Positions 53,044-61,515 of a stretch of DNA of 64,000 bases are shown here, in pieces (within the stretch, counting starts at the first letter, position 1; every line of letters begins with the position of its first letter). The notes under the pieces were generated by a model, which searched no databases, was not told the origin of the DNA, and worked only from the letters and a program-made list of their open reading frames with translations. A program made the position numbers and the translations under genes. The DNA comes from Streptomyces lienomycini (GTDB lineage Bacteria > Actinomycetota > Actinomycetes > Streptomycetales > Streptomycetaceae), in contig NZ_CP116257.1 in the NCBI RefSeq assembly GCF_027947595.1, positions 4,526,001 to 4,590,000 of the forward strand, in the 5' to 3' direction.

Positions 53044-54546
53044 GTGTCCAACTCCTCACGTGATACCCCCGAAGGCGCCGGCTGGGGTGCCGCCGAGCGC
53101 GGCGCCTACCGCGACCTCATGCCGCAGCGCACCGAGAAGCTGTCCTGGCTGAGCCCCAGAACACTCTGGGCCGCCCGCAACGGCGTACTCGCCTCCTGGT
53201 TCGGGGACCCCACGGGCCGCACCCGCTCCCGCTGGGTGGCGCAGCGGGCGGCGGCCGGGGCCCCGGCCGACAAGGTGATCCGGCGTGCGGACCCGGACCG
53301 GTTCTCCTTCCTCGTCATCGGCGACACCGGGGAGGGCGACGATCCCCAGTACGCCGTGGTACCCGGTCTGCTGAGGGCGGGCGGGGACACCCGGTTCGCC
53401 GTCCTCGCCAGCGACGTGATCTACCCCGTGGGCAGCGCCGACGACTACGGCACGAAGTTCTTCCGTCCCTACCGCGACTACCGGGCACCCATATACGCGA
53501 TACCGGGGAACCACGACTGGTACGAGGACCTCGGCGGCTTCATGCGGGTCTTCTGCGACGACGCCCCGCCGCTGCCCCCGGAGCCCGCGCCGCGCCCCTT
53601 CACCCGGGCCCGGCTGCGGTCCCTGCTGTGGCACCGGCCGCGCCCGGACGACGGCCGGCACCTGGACGAGGCCCGCAAGCTGCGCTCCGCCCCCGCCCAG
53701 CAGGCCGGCCAGCCGGGACCGTACTGGGCCGTCGACGCGGGCCCGGTGCGGATCGTCGGCATCGACACGGGGCTGCTCGGCACGGTCGACGCCGAGCAGG
53801 GCGCCTGGCTGCGCGAGGTGTCCGCGGGAGACCGGCCGAAGATCCTCGTCACCGGTTCGCCGCTGTACGTGGACGGCGAGCACCATCCGTGCCCCATCGA
53901 CGGCGGCGGCACGGTCGACGACATCGTGCGCGACCCGGCCCACCACTACGTCGCGGCGATCGGCGGCGACATCCACAACTACCAGCGCTATCCGGTCGAC
54001 GTGGACGGCCGCACCGTCCAGTACGTCGTCGCGGGCGGCGGTGGCGCGTTCACGCACGCCACGCACACCATCCCGCGCGTCTCGGTGGCCGGCGTCACCG
54101 AGGACGACTTCCGCTCCTATCCCCTGCGCGGCGACTCGCTCGCCTTCTACAGCGCGCTGTACGGCCGCCGGCTGCGCCTCGGGCGGTTGTTCTCCCTCAC
54201 CGAGGCCGAGGCGACGGCCGTGATCGCCGAGCGCCTCGGCATCCGCACCGGCCGTGCGCCGGGCACCGGCGCCCGGGTCACCCGGCGGACCCGGCTGGTC
54301 GCCGGGCTGCTCGGCACGGCGCGGCGGCCCGAGCGCCGCAAGCGGTTCCGGCTGCCGGTGCGCAAGCTCTACACGCAGGTGTTCTCGCCGGGTTCGGCGA
54401 CGTACAGCCCGCCCTTCTTCAAGTGCTTCCTGCGTCTGGACGTGACGCCGGAGGCGATCCGGCTGCGCTGCTACGCGGCCACCGGCAACCGGGCGCAGGA
54501 GGTGGACCCGCCGGTCGAGGACGAGGTGACGATCCCGCTGGTCTGA
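53044..54546 (+). CDS. Metallophosphoesterase, calcineurin-like, 500 residues
   Basis: GTG start close to a TTACCGT hexamer, probably leaderless. Metal motifs are FSFLVIGDTGEGDDP, VLASDVIYPVGSADDY, IYAIPGNHDWYEDLGG, LVTGSPLYV and AAIGGDIHNYQRY; the second motif has SD where GD is usual, but the metal aspartate is kept. A long insert (residues about 170-250) and a C-terminal beta-rich domain are typical of large actinobacterial phosphoesterases of unknown substrate. Last gene before the convergent TauD gene. Confidence 0.87.
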   Translation: MSNSSRDTPEGAGWGAAERGAYRDLMPQRTEKLSWLSPRTLWAARNGVLASWFGDPTGRTRSRWVAQRAAAGAPADKVIRRADPDRFSFLVIGDTGEGDDPQYAVVPGLLRAGGDTRFAVLASDVIYPVGSADDYGTKFFRPYRDYRAPIYAIPGNHDWYEDLGGFMRVFCDDAPPLPPEPAPRPFTRARLRSLLWHRPRPDDGRHLDEARKLRSAPAQQAGQPGPYWAVDAGPVRIVGIDTGLLGTVDAEQGAWLREVSAGDRPKILVTGSPLYVDGEHHPCPIDGGGTVDDIVRDPAHHYVAAIGGDIHNYQRYPVDVDGRTVQYVVAGGGGAFTHATHTIPRVSVAGVTEDDFRSYPLRGDSLAFYSALYGRRLRLGRLFSLTEAEATAVIAERLGIRTGRAPGTGARVTRRTRLVAGLLGTARRPERRKRFRLPVRKLYTQVFSPGSATYSPPFFKCFLRLDVTPEAIRLRCYAATGNRAQEVDPPVEDEVTIPLV

Positions 54547-54571
54547 CGCGGGGTGCCCGGTCGGTGCCCCC

Positions 54572-55558
54572 TCACCAGCGGCCCGGTTCGCTGCCGACGA
54601 GCGGCTCGGAGGGGGCGCCGTCGACGCCGGCCGGTACGTCCCCGGCGAGCATCACGCGGTGCATGGTGCGCGGGTGGCCGAGGTGGGCGTTGTCGCCGGG
54701 GGCGAGGTGGATGGTGGCCCGGTTGTCCCAGAAGGCGACGCTGCCCGGCTCCCAGCGGAAGCGGACGGTGTACTCGGGGCGGGTGGCCTGCTCCAGGAGC
54801 AGTTCCAGGATCGCCGCGCTCTCCGGGCGGGAGAGCCCGGCGATCTGCTCGACGTAGTAGCCGTTGACGAACAGCAGCCGTTCCGCCGTCTCCGGGTGGA
54901 CGCGGACCAACGGGTGGACGGTCGCGGTCTGGTGGTCCAGGAGGTGGCGGACGTAGGCGTCGTCGCCGGGCCGGGGCTGGTAGCCGACGCCGAGGCGGTG
55001 TTCGGCGCGCAGCGTGTCGGCGAAGGCCCGCATCGGGGCGGACAGTCCGGCGTAGGCGGCGGCGAGGTTCGCCCAGGTGGTGTCGCCGCCGTAGGGCGGT
55101 ACCGTCTCGGCGCGCAGGATCGTGGCGGCCGGCGGGTCGACGCGGGCACCGTGGTCGCAGTGCCAGCCGCGCAGCAGTGTGTGGCGCCGGCGCCGCAGCC
55201 ACTCCTCGTGCTCCATGCCGTACCGGCCGCCCAGTTCCAGCCGGTCGGCGGTCGTCTCGATCTCGGGGAATCCGGCGGGCGACGCCTTGCCGCGGCGGGG
55301 CAGGACGACCGGGTCGCCGAAGAGGCGGGCGAACGCGACGTGCCCGGCGTGGTCGAGGCGCTGGTCGCGGAAGAACACCACCTTCCAACGCAGCACCGCC
55401 GCCCGGACGGCCGCGACCTGCGCCGCGTCGAGGCCCGCCGCCAGGTCGACGCCGCCGATCTCGGCGCCGATGTGCCCGGCGACGGGTCGCACGTCGATCC
55501 CCGCCGCCCCGTGCCCCGCGGTGCCGTTCGCGCTGTCGTTCGCACTCTGCGTCGTCAT
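54572..55558 (-). CDS. TauD/TfdA-type Fe(II)/2-oxoglutarate dioxygenase
   Basis: 328 residues. The metal pair is WHCDHGARVDPP with H133 and D135; the distal histidine and arginine lie in RTMHRVMLAGD near the C-terminus, with GGDTTWANLAAAYAGLS between, as in taurine and alpha-ketoglutarate-dependent sulfonate or sulfate-ester dioxygenases. The N-terminal IDVRPVAGHIGAEIGGVDL is classic for TauD. The enzyme releases sulfite from sulfonates or acts on related substrates; no ssu or tau transporter is near. It is divergent from the aldo/keto reductase. Confidence 0.9.
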   Translation of the reverse strand: MTTQSANDSANGTAGHGAAGIDVRPVAGHIGAEIGGVDLAAGLDAAQVAAVRAAVLRWKVVFFRDQRLDHAGHVAFARLFGDPVVLPRRGKASPAGFPEIETTADRLELGGRYGMEHEEWLRRRRHTLLRGWHCDHGARVDPPAATILRAETVPPYGGDTTWANLAAAYAGLSAPMRAFADTLRAEHRLGVGYQPRPGDDAYVRHLLDHQTATVHPLVRVHPETAERLLFVNGYYVEQIAGLSRPESAAILELLLEQATRPEYTVRFRWEPGSVAFWDNRATIHLAPGDNAHLGHPRTMHRVMLAGDVPAGVDGAPSEPLVGSEPGRW

Positions 55559-55670
55559 GCGCAGATCGTGGCAGACCCTGCCGCGCGCCGTCCGGTTGAT
55601 CGCCGGTCCTTGCGTGGGCGAGGCTGGACGGACGGCACACCGCCGCGCACAGTCGAGGAAAGGTCCCACG

Positions 55671-56501
55671 GTGATCAGCATCCCGGCGTACACGCTCAAC
55701 GACACCACCACGCTCCCCGCCCTGGGCCTGGGCACCTGGCCGATGAAGGACGACGAGGCCGAGCGGGCGGTCCGCGAGGCCCTGGGCACGGGGTACCGCC
55801 TGATCGACACGGCGACGAACTACCGCAACGAGACCGGCGTCGGCCGCGGCGTGGCGACCGGCGGGGTCCCGCGCGAGGAGGTCGTGGTGACGACCAAGCT
55901 GCCCGGCCGGCACCACGGCTACGAGGAGACGCTCGCCTCGTTCGAGGAGTCCCGAGCCCGGCTCGGTCTGGGGTACGTCGACCTGTACCTGATCCACTGG
56001 CCGCTGCCGCGCGTCGACAGGTACGTGGACTCGTGGAAGGCCATGGTCAAGCTGCGCGAGGACGGCCTGGTGCGGTCGATCGGCGTCTCCAACTTCACGG
56101 CGGCGCACATCGAGCGGCTGGAGAAGGAGACGGGTGTCCTGCCGTCCGTCAACCAGATCGAGCTGCACCCGCTCCTCCCGCAGGCCGAGCTGCGCGCCTT
56201 CCACGAGCGCAAGGGCATCCGGACCGAGAGCTGGAGCCCGCTGGGCCGGGGCAGCGACGTGCTGGGCGATCCCGCCGTCGCCGCGGTCGCCGACGCGCAC
56301 GGGGTGACACCCGCGCAGGCGGTCCTGCGCTGGCACACCCAGCTGGGTGCGGTGCCGATCCCCAAGTCCGCGGATCCCGCTCGGCAGCGGGCGAACCTGG
56401 ACGTCTTCGGCTTCGAGCTGGACGCCGGGCAGATGCGTGCGGTGGCGGACCGCGCGCACCGGCGGCTCGGCGGCGACCCGGAGGTGCACGAGGAGTTCTG
56501 A
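55671..56501 (+). CDS. Aldo/keto reductase
   Basis: 276 residues from GTG after GAGGAAAGG. The tetrad is present: DTATNYRNE (Asp, Tyr), VTTKLPG (Lys) and LIHWPLP (His), with the later NADPH-binding IPKSADPARQRANLDVFGFEL. This is a DkgA-like (AKR5-type) soluble reductase of aldehydes and ketones such as 2,5-diketogluconate or methylglyoxal. It starts 112 bp from the divergent TauD gene and is 55 bp before the LigD-like gene on the same strand. Substrate is broad or unknown. Confidence 0.92.
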   Translation: MISIPAYTLNDTTTLPALGLGTWPMKDDEAERAVREALGTGYRLIDTATNYRNETGVGRGVATGGVPREEVVVTTKLPGRHHGYEETLASFEESRARLGLGYVDLYLIHWPLPRVDRYVDSWKAMVKLREDGLVRSIGVSNFTAAHIERLEKETGVLPSVNQIELHPLLPQAELRAFHERKGIRTESWSPLGRGSDVLGDPAVAAVADAHGVTPAQAVLRWHTQLGAVPIPKSADPARQRANLDVFGFELDAGQMRAVADRAHRRLGGDPEVHEEF

Positions 56502-56556
56502 GCGGGGTACCCGGTCCGGCGGCGAGGACCGAGCATCCCCCGGGAAGGAGCGTCAG

Positions 56557-57180
56557 GTGGGCGGCGAAGGCGACGGACTGCGGGACTACCACGGCAAACG
56601 GGACTTCGGCCGCACCGGTGAGCCCGCGGGCCGCCCTGCTCCCGGCGAGGGCGGCGAGCCGCGTTTCGTCGTGCAGATCCACGACGCGAGCACCCTGCAC
56701 TTCGACTTCCGGTTGCAGGTGGGTGACGTGCTGAGGTCCTGGTCGGTGCCGAAGGGGCCGTCGGCGGACCCGAGCGACAAGCGGCTGGCGGTGCCGACGG
56801 AGGACCATCCGCTGGAGTACGAGGAGTTCGAGGGCGTCATCCCGGCCGGCGAGTACGGCGGCGGCACGGTCATCGTCTGGGACCGCGGCACCTACGAGCC
56901 GCTGAGCCACGACCGCCGGGGACGCCCGGTCGACTTCGCCGAGTCGCTCGCGCACGGGCACGCCCGCTTCCGGCTGCACGGCGCGAAGCTGCGCGGCGAG
57001 TACGCGCTGACCCGGTTCCGCGGTGGCCGGGACGGCGGCACCGACGAGGACGCGGCGTGGCTGCTGGTGAAGACGGCCGGCGGCGGGCGCGGGCACGGCA
57101 CCCCCGACCCGCGGCGGGCCCGGTCCGCGCGCACCGGCCGCACGCTGGCGCGGGTCGCCGCGGAGGACGGCGCGGAGTGA
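56557..57180 (+). CDS. Stand-alone LigD 3'-phosphoesterase-domain protein
   Basis: 207 residues from GTG after GGGAAGGAGCG. The PE motifs are FVVQIHDASTLHFDFRLQVGD, LRSWSVPKGPSADP and TEDHPLEYEEFEGVIPAGEYG with the metal-binding His, Asp and His. In LigD this domain removes 3'-ribonucleotides and 3'-phosphates before end joining. Here it is encoded alone; neither the polymerase nor the ligase domain is fused. A DNA ligase gene 6 kb to the right could act with it. The C-terminal tail is Arg-rich and probably binds DNA. Confidence 0.9.
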   Translation: MGGEGDGLRDYHGKRDFGRTGEPAGRPAPGEGGEPRFVVQIHDASTLHFDFRLQVGDVLRSWSVPKGPSADPSDKRLAVPTEDHPLEYEEFEGVIPAGEYGGGTVIVWDRGTYEPLSHDRRGRPVDFAESLAHGHARFRLHGAKLRGEYALTRFRGGRDGGTDEDAAWLLVKTAGGGRGHGTPDPRRARSARTGRTLARVAAEDGAE

Positions 57181-57191
57181 GGGTGGGCGGT

Positions 57192-57229
57192 GCCCCTGCC
57201 CGCGGGCGGTTCACTCCGCGGGCAGGGGC
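57192..57229. terminator. Hairpin between the PE-domain gene and the PP2C gene
   Basis: GCCCCTGCCCGCGG / CCGCGGGCAGGGGC, perfect 14-bp arms with a 10-nt loop. The right arm overlaps the last codons of the convergent PP2C gene, so it can stop transcription from both sides. Confidence 0.75.
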
Positions 57230-59577
57230 TGTTCGGCCCAGATGGTCTTGCCGCTGCCCGTCTGCCGGCTCCCCCAGCGCCGGGTGAGCTGGGCGACCAG
57301 GAGCAGTCCCCGGCCGCCCTCGTCGAAGGCGTGGGCGCGGCGCAGGTGCGGTGAGGTGGAACTGGCGTCGGAGACCTCGCAGATGAGGGCGGTGTCCCGG
57401 ATGAGGCGGAGCTGGATGGGCGGCTCGCCGTAGCGGATGGCGTTGGTGACGAGTTCGCTGACGACGAGTTCGGTGACGAACGCGGTCTCGCCCAGACCCC
57501 ACCGGTCCAGCTGCTCGGCGACGGAGCGCCGTACGGCGGCCACGTGCACCGGGTCCGCGAGGACGTCCCAGGTGCGTATCTGCTCCGTGCCCAGCACCCG
57601 GGTGCGGGCCAGCAGCAGCGCCACGTCGTCGCTGGGTTCCTCCGGCATCACGGCCTTGAGCACGCTGTCGCACAGGGCGTCGAGGGAGTTGGCGGGCGAC
57701 GTCAGCGCGCGGCACAGTTCGGCGGTGGCGTGGTCGATGTCGCGGTCGCGGTCCTCCACGAGGCCGTCGGTGTAGAGGGCGACGACCGAGCCCTCGGGCA
57801 GTTCCAGCTCGGTCGCCTCGAAGGGCAGGCCGCCCACGCCGAGCGGCGGGCCCGCGGTCATGGTGACGATCCGGGTGGTGCCGTCGGGCAGGAGGAGGGC
57901 GGGCGCGGGGTGGCCGGCGGCGGCCAGGGACAGCCGGCGGGAGGCGGGGTCGTACACGGCGTACAGGCAGGTGGCGCCCAGTTCCGCGATCTCGCCGTCG
58001 CCCGTGTCGCCGGCCGCGAGATGGGTGACGAGGTCGTCGAGGTGGGTGAGGAGTTCGTCGGGGGGCAGATCGACGTCGGCGAGGGTGCGCACGGCCGTGC
58101 ACAGGCGGCCCATGGTCGCCGTGGACGGGATGCCGTGGCCCACGACGTCGCCGACGACGAGGCCGACGCGGGTGCCGGAGAGCGGGATGACGTCGAACCA
58201 GTCGCCGCCGATGCCCGCCGCGGACACCGAGGGGAGGTACCGGTGGGCCACCTCGACCGCGGCCTGTCCGGGCAGGTCCCGGGGGAGGAGGCTGCGCTGG
58301 ATCGCCAGGGCGGTGGAGCGCTCGCGGGCGAAGCGGCGGGCGTTGTCCACGGAGACGGCGGCCCGGCCGGCCAGTTCCTCGGCCAGTACGGCGTCCTCCA
58401 CGGCGTACGGCTCACGGGGCGCGGTCCGGGCGGCCAGCGCGACGCCCAGGGTGGTGCCGCGGGCCCGCAGCGGCACGGCCAGGATCGAGCAGACGGCCTC
58501 GCGGAACGCGCGGTTGTGCGGGGTCCGCACGTCGCGGCTCCGCATCCACCGGTCGAACTCCGGGTCGCCGGGGCCGCTGAGCACGACGCGCCCCTCCCGC
58601 AGCGCCCGGACGGGCGGGGAGTCGGACGGGTGGACCTCGTTGCCGCCGAGGTGGACGGCCGGGGTGGGGAAGCCCTCGGTGGCGGAGGCGTGGGCCACCC
58701 GCAGGAGCCTGGAGTCCTCGGGCGGCGTCGCGACGGGTTCGTGGGTGCCGAGGACCCAGTCGAGCAGGTCGACGCTGGCGAAGCCGGCGAACCGCGGGAC
58801 GAGGAGCCCGACCAGTTCCTCGGCGGTGCGCACGACGTCGAGGGTGCCACCGAGCGCACCGGCCGCGTTCAGCAGGCCCAGCCGCTCCCGTGCCCGGTGC
58901 TGTTCGGTGCTCTCGACGGCGGCCATGGCGACGGCGGTGACCGCGCCGGAGGAGTCGTGGACCGGCCAGATCTCCACGGTCCAGGCGTGCACCCGGGTGC
59001 CGGCGGGCGCGGGCGAGAAGCTCTCGTACTGGACGCGCCGCCCCGTGTCGGCGACGACCCGCAGGTGGTGCAGGAAGGACCGCGCGTCGCCCTCGAAGTC
59101 CGCCAGCGTGTCGGACAGCCTGCGGCCGAGGAGTTCGTCGGCGGGCCTGCCCAGCATCCGGCACGTGGTGTCGTTGACGTGTGCGAAGCGCAGGTCGGCG
59201 TCGAGGACGGACATCGACACGGAGGCCTGTCGTACGGCGTCGTCGATCAGGTCGGTCGACGGGCCGCAGGTCACCGCGTGTCCGTCCGGTGCGCCGTCGG
59301 CGTCCAGCAGCGGACAGACCCGCAGCCGCAGGCCGACCGGGCGGCCGTCCCGGTGCCGGACCACCGCGGTGGCCTCCTGTCCGGCGCCGGACAGGAGGCC
59401 GCAGGGCGCGTCCCGCGCGAGCAGGTCCCGCGCGAGCAGGTCCCGCGCGGGACGTCCCACGACCTCCTCGGCCGCGTATCCGGTGAGCCGCCGCGCGCCG
59501 TCGCTCCATCCCGTCACCGTTCCGCGGGCGTCGACGATCATCGCGGCGGAGGAGTGCTCCATGTCGTCCAGGATCAT
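57211..59577 (-). CDS. PAS-GAF-PP2C-HATPase regulatory phosphatase
   Basis: 788 residues from ATG 59577; a TTG seven codons earlier is possible. Domains in order: PAS (about 5-110, AMIVDARGTVTGWSDGARRLTGYAAEE), second PAS (about 115-235, VLDADLRFAHVNDTTCRMLGR), GAF (about 240-400), SpoIIE PP2C (about 420-640, GIGGDWFDVIPLSG, VVGDVVGHGIPSTA, LYTDGLVEDRDRD) and a C-terminal HATPase_c kinase-like domain (VSELVTNAIRYGEPP, DEGGRGLLLVAQL). It should switch anti-sigma pathways by dephosphorylation and rephosphorylation, sensing light, redox or ligands through the PAS/GAF part. Confidence 0.93.
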   Translation of the reverse strand: MILDDMEHSSAAMIVDARGTVTGWSDGARRLTGYAAEEVVGRPARDLLARDLLARDAPCGLLSGAGQEATAVVRHRDGRPVGLRLRVCPLLDADGAPDGHAVTCGPSTDLIDDAVRQASVSMSVLDADLRFAHVNDTTCRMLGRPADELLGRRLSDTLADFEGDARSFLHHLRVVADTGRRVQYESFSPAPAGTRVHAWTVEIWPVHDSSGAVTAVAMAAVESTEQHRARERLGLLNAAGALGGTLDVVRTAEELVGLLVPRFAGFASVDLLDWVLGTHEPVATPPEDSRLLRVAHASATEGFPTPAVHLGGNEVHPSDSPPVRALREGRVVLSGPGDPEFDRWMRSRDVRTPHNRAFREAVCSILAVPLRARGTTLGVALAARTAPREPYAVEDAVLAEELAGRAAVSVDNARRFARERSTALAIQRSLLPRDLPGQAAVEVAHRYLPSVSAAGIGGDWFDVIPLSGTRVGLVVGDVVGHGIPSTATMGRLCTAVRTLADVDLPPDELLTHLDDLVTHLAAGDTGDGEIAELGATCLYAVYDPASRRLSLAAAGHPAPALLLPDGTTRIVTMTAGPPLGVGGLPFEATELELPEGSVVALYTDGLVEDRDRDIDHATAELCRALTSPANSLDALCDSVLKAVMPEEPSDDVALLLARTRVLGTEQIRTWDVLADPVHVAAVRRSVAEQLDRWGLGETAFVTELVVSELVTNAIRYGEPPIQLRLIRDTALICEVSDASSTSPHLRRAHAFDEGGRGLLLVAQLTRRWGSRQTGSGKTIWAEQPLPAE
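59411..59449 (-). repeat. 15-bp in-frame tandem repeat in the PP2C gene
   Basis: TCCCGCGCGAGCAGG occurs twice in tandem (59411-59425, 59426-59440) with a partial third copy. In the protein it duplicates LLARD within the first PAS domain (ARDLLARDLLARDAP). Confidence 0.85.
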
Positions 59578-59623
59578 CCCAGGACGATGCGGTATCAACC
59601 GGGACGGGGTGCGGGTGGCCTCC

Positions 59624-60094
59624 TCACTCCCCCCGGTGGGCGCGGAGGGCGGCGAGCGCGCGGTCGGCGTGCGTGTTCATCCTCAGTTCGCTGCGGACGA
59701 CCTCCAGCAGGGTGCGGTCCCGCCCGACGACGAAGGTGACCCGCTTGGTGGGGGCCATGCTGAGACCCCGCTTCACCCCGAACCGCTCGCGGACCGCGCC
59801 GTCGGCGTCGGACAGCAGCGGCATGCCCAGGCTGTGGCGTCCGGCGAACTCCTGCTGCCGTTCCACGGGGTCGCCGCTGACCCCGACGGGCCGGGCACCG
59901 ACCGCGGCGAACTCGGCGGCGAGGTCGCGGAAGTGGCAGGCCTCCGCGGTGCAGCCGGTGGTCAGGGCGGCCGGGTAGAAGAAGAGGACGACGGGGCCGT
60001 CGGCGAGCAGCTCGGACAGGCGGCGCGGGGTGCCGGTCTCGTCCGGCAGCGTGAAGTCCTCGACGGTGTCGCCCACGGCCGGGATCGCGCTCAT
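59624..60094 (-). CDS. Peroxiredoxin (Bcp/AhpC-TSA type)
   Basis: 156 residues. Peroxidatic C48 and resolving C53 lie in AALTTGCTAEACHF, the five-residue spacing of Bcp-type peroxiredoxins. VEDFTLPDETGTPRRLSELL and VGVSGDPVERQQEFAGRHSLG complete the thioredoxin fold. It reduces peroxides with thioredoxin- or mycothiol-type donors. Its ATG overlaps the stop of the upstream DoxX gene (ATGA), so the two are made together. Confidence 0.92.
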   Translation of the reverse strand: MSAIPAVGDTVEDFTLPDETGTPRRLSELLADGPVVLFFYPAALTTGCTAEACHFRDLAAEFAAVGARPVGVSGDPVERQQEFAGRHSLGMPLLSDADGAVRERFGVKRGLSMAPTKRVTFVVGRDRTLLEVVRSELRMNTHADRALAALRAHRGE

Positions 60095-60471
60095 GACCGG
60101 CCCTCGCTGCCCCGGGCGACGGCGCGGGCCCACAGCACGAGCGGCACCTGCACCGGCAGCCGGCCGAGGGCGGCGGCCTTCTGCGGGGTGGGGCGGTGGC
60201 GCCAGTCCCAGGCCATCTTGACGTTGGCGGGGAACACCCCGACGAAGAAGGCGGCCGCGGTCAGCGCGGCGGCCTTGCGGGTGCGCGGCAGGGCGAGTCC
60301 GGCGGCCAGCGCGAGTTCGGCGACGCCGCTGGCGTACGTCCACGTCCGGGGCGTGCCGGGCAGGGAGCGCGGCACGGTCGCGTCGAAGGGGCGGGGCTGG
60401 GCGAAATGGGCGACGCCCGCGGTGGCCAGCAGGCCGGCGAGCAGCAGGGGTGAGCGTTCGGACCGTGACAC
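60091..60471 (-). CDS. DoxX-family membrane protein coupled to peroxiredoxin
   Basis: 126 residues from GTG 3 nt after GGAGGAACC. LAGLLATAGVAHFAQPRPFDATVPRSLPGTPRTWTYASGVAELALAAGLALP is the DoxX pattern; four helices are expected. DoxX proteins associate with thiol and quinone redox partners; the overlap with peroxiredoxin suggests a membrane-linked peroxide defence pair. The promoter has a TAATAT -10 covered by a palindrome. Confidence 0.85.
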   Translation of the reverse strand: MSRSERSPLLLAGLLATAGVAHFAQPRPFDATVPRSLPGTPRTWTYASGVAELALAAGLALPRTRKAAALTAAAFFVGVFPANVKMAWDWRHRPTPQKAAALGRLPVQVPLVLWARAVARGSEGRS

Positions 60472-60503
60472 GGTTCCTCCTCCGGGGGGCCTGGCGCGCG
60501 ATA

Positions 60504-60517
60504 TTACTCGACAGTAA
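60504..60517 (-). promoter_or_regulatory. Palindromic operator over the -10 of the DoxX/peroxiredoxin operon
   Basis: TTACTCGACAGTAA has perfect 5-bp arms (TTACT/AGTAA). Read leftwards, the arm overlaps a TAATAT -10 hexamer 27-32 bp before the DoxX start. TTACT-N4-AGTAA is the shape of many TetR operators, and a TetR gene lies just to the right. Confidence 0.65.
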
Positions 60518-60625
60518 GGAATGGCCGGAGACCGGCTCACCCACGGCGGTCGTCGGCCCTGGCCCACCTGCGGCGCCGGGTGGAGCGGCGGGAGCGCCCG
60601 CACACCGCCGGCCGGGCCTCGGGCG

Positions 60626-61282
60626 TCACTCCCCGCCCCGGGGGGTGACGGGGGCCAGCCACATGCCGACGATCGCGTCGACCAGGCCGTCGGCTGCGTC
60701 CTGCCAGCTGGCGCGCGGGGTGGGCCGGTTCTCGGCCAGGGCCCGCTCCCGCTCCTCCGCCGTGTGCACGATGAGGTGGCGGGCCATGTCGCCGCGCTCC
60801 GCGCGGACCTCGTCCGGCAGCGCGGGCATGCACCGGTTGCGGCCCACGATGATCTCCCGCAGGGAGACGGAGGCCCGGGACTCCTCGGTCATGATCTCCC
60901 GCAGCGCCGGGTCGGTCATGACCTGGGCGCAGAACCGCGCGTACCAGGTGGGGCTGCCCAGCGCCGCCAGGTGGTCGAACTGGGGGCGGACCAGGCAGTC
61001 CACCCAGTCCCGCAGGTCGGGCGAGTCGCCGAGGGCGGCGAGCTGCCGGGCGCGCAGTTCCTCGACGCGCTCCGAGTGGCGCTGGGCGATGGCCCGGACG
61101 AGGTCCGCCTTCGTACCGAAGTGGTAGCCGACGGCGGCGTTGTTGCCCTGCCCGGCGGCCTCGCTGACCTGGCGGTTGGAGACCGCGTAGACCCCGTGCT
61201 CGGCGTACAGCCGCTCAGCGGTGATCAGGATCAGCTGCCGGGTCGCGCTGACCTGTTCCGTCCGGACCGCCCTGCCCGCCAT
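60626..61282 (-). CDS. TetR-family regulator beside an MFS exporter
   Basis: 218 residues from ATG; a GTG three codons upstream is possible. HTH: YAVSNRQVSEAAGQGNNAAVGYHFGTKADLVRAI, with the typical YHFGTK. The C-terminal part (LVRPQFDHLAALGSPTWYARFCAQV, EESRASVSLREIIVGRN) resembles TetR_C regulators in Streptomyces. It is divergent from an MFS exporter and upstream of the DoxX/peroxiredoxin pair on the same strand, so it may control either. An inverted repeat next to the MFS promoter is a candidate site. Confidence 0.9.
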   Translation of the reverse strand: MAGRAVRTEQVSATRQLILITAERLYAEHGVYAVSNRQVSEAAGQGNNAAVGYHFGTKADLVRAIAQRHSERVEELRARQLAALGDSPDLRDWVDCLVRPQFDHLAALGSPTWYARFCAQVMTDPALREIMTEESRASVSLREIIVGRNRCMPALPDEVRAERGDMARHLIVHTAEERERALAENRPTPRASWQDAADGLVDAIVGMWLAPVTPRGGE

Positions 61283-61450
61283 GATCACCACCGCGCCGGG
61301 ACTCTTTCCTTACGGCCCGCGGCGACCAGTCCCTCGAGTCGTCGCAGGTCCGCCGTCGTACGGCGCGCTGTCACGGAAGCCTACGGGGCCGCGGCCGCGG
61401 GCCGCCTCGCGGCCCCGGCGGGCGTGCCCTCTCCACACCCCGTAGAATAC

Positions 61451-61469
61451 TTCAAGCGACTGACTTAAA
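61451..61469 (+). promoter_or_regulatory. Candidate operator of the divergent TetR/MFS pair
   Basis: TTCAAG-CGACTGA-CTTAAA is an inverted repeat with one mismatch in six, directly downstream of a -10-like TAGAAT (61443-61448) and 46 bp before the MFS start. Confidence 0.5.
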
Positions 61470-61515
61470 GGTTCGCACTCCGGTTCTCGCCCCTCATCGC
61501 CCGAAAGGCTCTTCC

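Noticed and set aside
53044..54546. Loss of a metal ligand in the large phosphoesterase (SD instead of GD)
   Set aside because: The aspartate that binds metal is kept; only the preceding glycine is changed.
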